A stretch of DNA of 64,000 bases from Symbiodinium natans (lineage: Eukaryota; Sar; Dinophyceae; Suessiales; Symbiodiniaceae), in NCBI GenBank assembly GCA_905221605.1, contig CAJNDS010002250.1, positions 200,001 through 264,000 on the forward strand, given 5' to 3'. The translations under genes were made by a program, and so were the position numbers. Under the pieces are notes generated by a model. It did no database searches. It was not told the DNA's origin and saw nothing but the letters and a program-made list of their open reading frames with translations. Shown one piece after another: positions 58,801 through 64,000 of the stretch (positions are counted from its first letter, which is position 1; every line of letters starts with the position of its first letter).

Positions 58801-61629
58801 ATGATGCCAATGGCGGAGGGCATGGCAGGTGTTCGAGATTCAGTTCCTGGACAAGCTGGTTTGCCGAGTGGGGAAATGGGCAGACATGGTGGATATGGAA
58901 CACTGAATCCGATCCCGAATCGGAGTGGAGCAATGGGACCATCGCCTTTGATGAATGGTGTGAATCCTGCAGGAGTGGCTGCTTCTTTGGATGGGCCAAC
59001 GATAACCGGATCTGGCGAAGCGAGAACCGCACTGGGCGCGACGAACGAAGCGACGAGGGTGGGTCTAGGGTCTAGGGTTGACATAGGGCCAGCAGAACTG
59101 CAGCAGCATCAGCAGACAGCAGTTCCTTCACACCCAGCCACAGCACCTCAGGCCCTGGGACCACCACTACCAGGTCCGAGTCCCTTCCAAGGTCGTCCTC
59201 AAGAACAGCCACAACTCGCTTTGGAGGCACCACCTGCTAGAGAAGCCGCCAGGGTCCCTCAAGAACCAGATGATCAATCCCTGCTGGCTATGGTTCCTCG
59301 TCAAGGCCTACTACAACCGTCCCAAGAGGCCCGAAATGCAATGGCGCAGCTAGCTGAGCAACAGACAGCTCTCGTTGCAGCGGTCCAGTCTAGGGCCCGA
59401 AGGATGTTGCAGGGGACGGGTGTGGAGCAGAGTGATCAAGATCCAGTTCATAGCAGTGAAGATCATGTGGTTTGGTATTCCAGGCTACGAGGACTTGTTC
59501 AGGGCGTGGTGAATCCAGTGATGGAGAGGGTCCAGGTGACGAGGAGTCGTACTGCGATGAGCTCACCCCAGGCCTGGCAGTCACCGACAACGACGCCCGA
59601 ACCTCGTGAAGCTGGAACTCCACTTATGGAACCTGCCATGCAGCAAGCCATGCAGGAATGGACACAGAGGACCTCTTTGTTGCAGCCAAGGCAAGATCTG
59701 TTTGGAAGTCCTGCTGAGCACTCGTCGGGCGAGTCTGTCTCCCCTGAGATGGTGCAAGAAGAGGTCAGGCGACAAGTTCAGATTGCAATCCAAGGACGAG
59801 ATGTCAAGGTGCACCAGCTTCAATCGGAAAATGACGAGTTGAAGAAACTGCTGCATCAGGTGATGGAAGCCGCCTCAAGACCGCAGGGGGTGGGTGAGGA
59901 GATGACGAGAGCCGACCTGAGAGGCCGCTTGGGATCTGGGGGCCTTGAACTTCCAGGTGTTCGAAGGGCAAGGGGAAGCGATCGTCCTCATCAACCAGAG
60001 GAACTACGGCCCATTGGGGTGGAAAACGGAGCTGCAGGGCTGCTTGGTCCTCCCCCTGGATTGGATGGTGGTGGATATAGAGCTAGCTTTGTGAACAATG
60101 ATAGTGGCAATGTGGGTGGTGGTGCCCAGGGACAGGGCACAGGGAAACCGCCTACAGGGTTGAGCTCTGATTTGCAAGGAGGGCAAGCCGTGGCGAGTGA
60201 AGGCGAGAACCTTGGCAAGAACGACACCCTTCCTGAAGCAGGTCGGAGCAGTGGTGGCGCTGGCAGCGTGGGAGGTGGAGGACCAAAGGACAAGGAGACC
60301 TCGACCCTTGAGCTTCTAGCACATGGAATTCAGCAGTTGCAGCAGATGCAGATGAAGAAGGATGGCCATGACCCTGAGATCCTGAAGGGCAGTGTCGAAT
60401 TACCGAAGATGCCGGAGCCCTACACAGATAGCAGTTCAGTGGCCTTCCTGGAGTGGATGTATGAAGCGGGGCAACTCATCGGCTCCCTGACGGAGAAAGC
60501 CTCTGGATGGTGGGAGGCGAACTCCCAGTTGGCAGTGAACACCTACAAGGCCTACCAAGGTGAGTCGCCACTCCAAAAGTTGAAGATCAGGGCGGGGGCG
60601 AACTCCTTTGTGGACGATGAGAAATGGTCAAGACTGGAACGAAGAGTCATGGCCTTACTGCTCCAGTCGATGCAACCCCAAATCAAGAACGAGGTGATGA
60701 TGCTCCGGATAGACAAGGTCAAGGATTGCCTGTTCAAGCTCTACACCATCTACACCCCGGGTGGAGCAAGTGAGAGGGCATCATTGATCAAACAACTGGA
60801 GTACATTGCACCTCAAGACAGCCCAACGGAGCTCACTGCCAGCTTGAGGAAATGGAAGAAGCTGGTCTCTCGAGCCTCAGAGATGGGAGTGAACATTCCC
60901 GATGGCTCTGTGCTGTTGGTGGCGGTGGAGAATGCGATTAAGAAGGTTGTAAGTGGACAACCGGATATGGCCTTCAAGTTGAATATGGCGAAGCAGGACC
61001 TCCAGCTCCCTTACCAGCCACACATCACCTCCGTCTTGACTTATGTGGACCATATCCTGGCTGAGCTCCAACAGGTGATCCCCATTGCGCGCAACGACCC
61101 GAAGCTCAAGGGCATGAATGTGGAACCAAAAACACCGTCCAATGCTGGGAGTCCAGCAAGAGGCCAGAAAGCACCTTGCAAGTTCTGGTCCAGTGACGAA
61201 GGTTGTCGGAAGGGTTCCAGTTGCAAGTTTGCTCATGAGTTCCTGTCCAAGGAGGAAAAGAAGGGTCGATGCTGGCATTGTGGAGGAAAGAACCATCGGC
61301 AGAACGAATGCCCTGTGAAAACGGGAAAATCAAAGGGAGGTGGAAAGGGAAGCTCGTCCACCCAATCTACAACTCCACCGACTTCGACAACGGCTACCGT
61401 GGCAGCAATGGCGGTGACCCCTGCTTCTGGTGATCAACCTCTTCAATCAGGAGAAGGCCCAGCATCCACAGCGCCTGCAGGTTCGGGAACATTGACCTCG
61501 TCCGGTTCGTCCTCGGCTGCATCTACCGTCTTGTTTTCGGAGCAACCGACCCAATCTCAAACCACTGAAGTCCGTGAGCTGGCGGAACAATTCCTGGCGA
61601 AGTTGACCCATGCAGGTGGAAACCAATGA
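58801..61629 (+). CDS. Copia-type Gag protein
   Basis: The frame is open from 58735, but 58735-58800 lies in the LTR and primer-binding site, so the ATG at 58801 is chosen (942 residues). N-terminal half is Pro/Gln/Gly-rich. The central capsid-like part (about 60400-61100) matches that of the first element in pattern (WW near the start, LLLQSMQPQIKNEV, YTIYTPGGA). Then a CCCH finger (codons from 61177, CKFWSSDEGC) and a CCHC knuckle (from 61270, CWHCGGKNHRQNEC). It binds RNA and forms the particle. The stop at 61627-61629 overlaps the protease frame, unlike the first element where gag and pol are fused. Confidence 0.85.
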   Translation: MMPMAEGMAGVRDSVPGQAGLPSGEMGRHGGYGTLNPIPNRSGAMGPSPLMNGVNPAGVAASLDGPTITGSGEARTALGATNEATRVGLGSRVDIGPAELQQHQQTAVPSHPATAPQALGPPLPGPSPFQGRPQEQPQLALEAPPAREAARVPQEPDDQSLLAMVPRQGLLQPSQEARNAMAQLAEQQTALVAAVQSRARRMLQGTGVEQSDQDPVHSSEDHVVWYSRLRGLVQGVVNPVMERVQVTRSRTAMSSPQAWQSPTTTPEPREAGTPLMEPAMQQAMQEWTQRTSLLQPRQDLFGSPAEHSSGESVSPEMVQEEVRRQVQIAIQGRDVKVHQLQSENDELKKLLHQVMEAASRPQGVGEEMTRADLRGRLGSGGLELPGVRRARGSDRPHQPEELRPIGVENGAAGLLGPPPGLDGGGYRASFVNNDSGNVGGGAQGQGTGKPPTGLSSDLQGGQAVASEGENLGKNDTLPEAGRSSGGAGSVGGGGPKDKETSTLELLAHGIQQLQQMQMKKDGHDPEILKGSVELPKMPEPYTDSSSVAFLEWMYEAGQLIGSLTEKASGWWEANSQLAVNTYKAYQGESPLQKLKIRAGANSFVDDEKWSRLERRVMALLLQSMQPQIKNEVMMLRIDKVKDCLFKLYTIYTPGGASERASLIKQLEYIAPQDSPTELTASLRKWKKLVSRASEMGVNIPDGSVLLVAVENAIKKVVSGQPDMAFKLNMAKQDLQLPYQPHITSVLTYVDHILAELQQVIPIARNDPKLKGMNVEPKTPSNAGSPARGQKAPCKFWSSDEGCRKGSSCKFAHEFLSKEEKKGRCWHCGGKNHRQNECPVKTGKSKGGGKGSSSTQSTTPPTSTTATVAAMAVTPASGDQPLQSGEGPASTAPAGSGTLTSSGSSSAASTVLFSEQPTQSQTTEVRELAEQFLAKLTHAGGNQ

Positions 61630-64000
61630 GGCCATCGCGACCTTGAACCACTTCCTCCGGAGTCAAGGACTGGAATCATCGCAAGGATTGGCGCTTCTTG
61701 ACAGTGGAGCCTCTCACCCATATAGAGCTCCAAGGTCTCAAGATGAAGTTCAGAAGGCCAGAAAAGTGGCGGTCCAGTTGGCGGATGGGAGGACAGTTCG
61801 GCTTCGACAAACTACCGCAGGGACTCTGTTGCCGGAACAAGCCAATGAGGGGGACAACTTCGGTGGGACCATCCTGCCTTTAGGCAGCTTGGTGCAGTCA
61901 CTTGGGTGTACTTTGAGGTGGAGCCGGAGGCGAGGACTACAATTCACCATCCAGAACATGGTCTGCTGCCCACAAAGCTTGTGGGAAATTGCCCGGTCTT
62001 GAGAGAGGCCGAAGCTCTGAAGCTAATCAGTGACCTAGAGGAGGTTGAGCTCGGGAAGTTGAAGGCCAACAACATGGATGGCGTCATGCGGGCATTGAAC
62101 ACCGGAGGTCAAGAAGAAGGGCCATCATGGAAGGAAGGTTTGGATGAGTTCGTGGCAACGGGATCCAGGAAGGCTCTTCGTCGAATGCTGTTGGATCCAG
62201 ACTCACCTGTGGGTTCTTGTACTGAGGACGAGATTGTGGCTATGATCGGCTTGGACGATGTGAACCTCAGTGATTCGAGCGGGGCGTCTATCTTGAAGGG
62301 CTTACCGCTGAACCGAGCAGCAAGGCGAAGATTGCTGTCTACAAGATGGGCGATACACATGTTCAGTGGTGAGAGCAAGGAAGCTGAGATGGAAACGGAG
62401 TCCATGTCGACCCTGAAGATAGACCTGCGAATATCCAAAAGGTATGACATGCTGAAGAGCCACGAGACCACCAAGGCCCTACTGTGGGCTGCAGCTCGAG
62501 GACAAGTGGAAGGTCTCTATGGGGGTCCGCCTCGTAAGATGGAGAACCAGGAGCTCCTCACGAAGAAGTTCTGGTTGATGTGGATCATTGCAAATCGAGG
62601 TGCTGAGCTCAGCGACCTACGGAAGCCTTTTGTTGCCATGGAATTACCTGGACCGAGCGACTTCTGGAATGGCCCTGTCTGGCAGGGTATTAAGTCGACC
62701 TACGATGTGGCCACCCTCTACATGGAGGTAAACCATGAAAGATACGCCTTCGCCACCAACCTCAACGTCCCGAATGGTTTCCTGGTACCGAACTTTGAAG
62801 CCTTGTCCCAATCAACACCTCCGAGATCCCAATGGCCAGATGAGCTGAAGCAGCGACTGTATACCGGGATGAAGCTTTGGAGAGTCTATGGGGACGAAGG
62901 CATGAGATTGAGGATGATGGCAAGGATGACAAGGCCGGTGAACATGACGGAAAAGGAGCTGAAGCATTGGGAGGACCATGTGAAGGCAGGCCACATCCCC
63001 TATGATCGTCGTTGCCAAACATGTGTCCGGACGGCGGCGACAGGCCGGGCCCACCGGAGAACTTTAGCGCCGAGCGCATACTCACTTTCGCTGGATATCG
63101 CCGGTCCTTTCAGGGCCAGAGGCGAAACAGCGGATTCGGCTCGCTACAGGTACCTCCTCGTGGGAGCATACTGCCATCCGAAGTTGGAAGCCGGGAGAGT
63201 CCAAATCCTGAGGAAGAAGCTGAGGTGCAGGATGATGGTCTGGGGGTGGACAATGATGACCCTATGGAAGAGGAGGATAAAGGCGATCCAGTTGAGGAGG
63301 AGGACGACGACTACCAGAAAGAGATGAATGAGAGGTACAAGATGATCTACAAGCACATTGGAGATGACATCGAGTACCAGACCTTGCATTTCGCAGTACC
63401 TATGGAGACCCGAACAGGGAAGGAGGTGTTTGCGAAGGTCCGAGACATCTATCTGGAGCTTCGTCGCGATGGACTGCCCTTAACAAGAATCCACTCGGAT
63501 CGGGGAAGGGAGTTAAAGGGGCAAGCCTTGAGGTCCTGGATGTCTGAACGGGACATCCTGGCAACTACGGGTGAGTCACAACAACCGCAGCAGAATGGAA
63601 GAGCTGAAGCCCTTGTACGACAGTTAAAGAGCAGATGCAGGACCCTACTCCGATCGTCAGGATTACCCAGAACATGTTGGCCTCTAGCTGCAACCTTCAG
63701 TGCTCGAAGACAAAGAGATCTAGCGCTTGGAAAGCTTGATGACAAGGACCTCACCTTCGGGGCGAAAACCTATGTCAAGGCCAAGGTCTGTGGAACTGGA
63801 GGCTCGTACGATTTAGATGAAAGATGGAAGGAAGGGGTCTTCGTGGGATATTCCAGTGATGTCCAGCGGGGAAAGGTTGTCCGGTTCGGAGATGGGGGCT
63901 ATGTCACGAGCGTGCATTTGAGACCGTATCTGGTGGACTCGGACGACCTGGTGGACCCGAATCCCCTGGAGCTGCATTTACCAGCACCGGAACGTCGTGT
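61610..64000 (+). pseudogene. Copia-type Pol with two frame breaks, truncated by window end
   Basis: Protease begins in the frame of the ATG at 61610 (DSGASH at 61700), +1 relative to gag and overlapping its end by 20 bp. Near 61940-61955 the homologous reading moves to the frame open from 61906 to 63327. That frame holds the methyltransferase-like domain, the HHCC finger (about 62965-63030) and integrase D1 (63094, SLDIAGPF). Near 63165-63200 it moves again to the third frame, open to the window end, with integrase D2 (63498, IHSDRG) and E (63606), 35 residues apart. Each step is what a 1-base deletion would cause. The gag/pol step could be natural recoding or reinitiation; the two internal ones are more likely damage or sequence errors. 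RNase H and reverse transcriptase would lie beyond the window. Confidence 0.8.
62300..62800 (+). other. Methyltransferase-like domain lacking the catalytic Cys
   Basis: HMFSGES (atg at 62359) corresponds to HLFSGKQ of the first element, LYGGPPRKM (62515-62541) to VVGGPPCRT, and AMELPGPS to GMESPGDP. Spacing between the first two motifs is 57 residues against 53. The codon at 62533-62535 is CGT (Arg) where C5 methyltransferases have the essential Cys, so methyl transfer by the usual mechanism is not expected. Confidence 0.7.

Larger units (their letters stand above)
58500..64000 (+). mobile_element. Second copia-type LTR retrotransposon, 5' part
   Basis: Runs from a presumed 5' LTR through primer-binding site, gag, protease, a methyltransferase-like domain and integrase, and is cut by the window end. 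The domain order equals that of the element at 21.6-31.5 kb, to which its Gag and Pol segments are clearly but distantly related. Pol needs two frame changes, so this copy is probably damaged, or the assembly has errors here. Confidence 0.85.

Overview
The window looks like nuclear DNA of a peridinin-plastid dinoflagellate. Reasons: (i) tandem, same-strand arrays of near-identical photosynthesis genes; (ii) precursors with a signal peptide followed by an FVAP-like phenylalanine motif (FVLP, FVGT), the bipartite plastid-targeting style of this group; (iii) an intron with GA or GC instead of GT at its 5' end and AG|G at its 3' end; (iv) plant-type TTTAGGG telomere-like repeats scattered through long gene-free stretches; (v) very large Ty1/copia-type retroelements. 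The genus cannot be named from the sequence alone; Symbiodiniaceae or a relative is my guess.

Layout. 1-1.5 kb: degenerate telomere-like DNA and a 62-base G tract. 1.5-6.06 kb: eight tandem minus-strand copies (about 573 bp each) of an intronless gene for an 82-residue, probably plastid-targeted, single-helix protein. 6.35-7.04 kb: one two-exon cytochrome c6 gene, same strand. 7.1-21.6 kb: no convincing gene; interstitial TTTAGGG blocks and a small dispersed repeat family. 21.6-31.5 kb: a complete, apparently young LTR retrotransposon on the minus strand with identical 221-bp LTRs, target duplication TAGGG and one uninterrupted 3095-codon gag-pol frame. 31.5-35.9 kb: satellites and telomere-like repeats. 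35.9-45.5 kb: nine further tandem cytochrome c6 genes (about 1.03-1.11 kb period), all minus strand. 45.5-58.5 kb: gene-poor, with microsatellites and one dispersed copy of the 82-residue gene at 53.3 kb. 58.5 kb to the end: the 5' part of a second, related copia-type element on the plus strand, cut by the window edge and frame-damaged in pol.

How it fits together. Cytochrome c6 is the soluble thylakoid-lumen carrier between cytochrome b6f and photosystem I; the 82-residue protein has the size and shape of a small thylakoid membrane subunit but I cannot name it. Both are amplified in head-to-tail arrays, the usual dinoflagellate way to raise dosage where transcriptional control is weak. The most interesting object is the intact retrotransposon. 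Between its protease and integrase it carries a cytosine-C5 methyltransferase-like domain (LFSG, LELDL, GGPPC). Between integrase and reverse transcriptase it carries a segment with the HxD...H...R signature of 2-oxoglutarate/Fe(II) dioxygenases. Together these suggest a mobile element with both a DNA-methylating and a base-oxidising activity. The second element keeps the methyltransferase-like fold but has Arg at the catalytic Cys position. Both elements share a primer-binding site matching the anticodon arm of tRNA-Met, and the LTR of the first contains a spliced-leader-like sequence.
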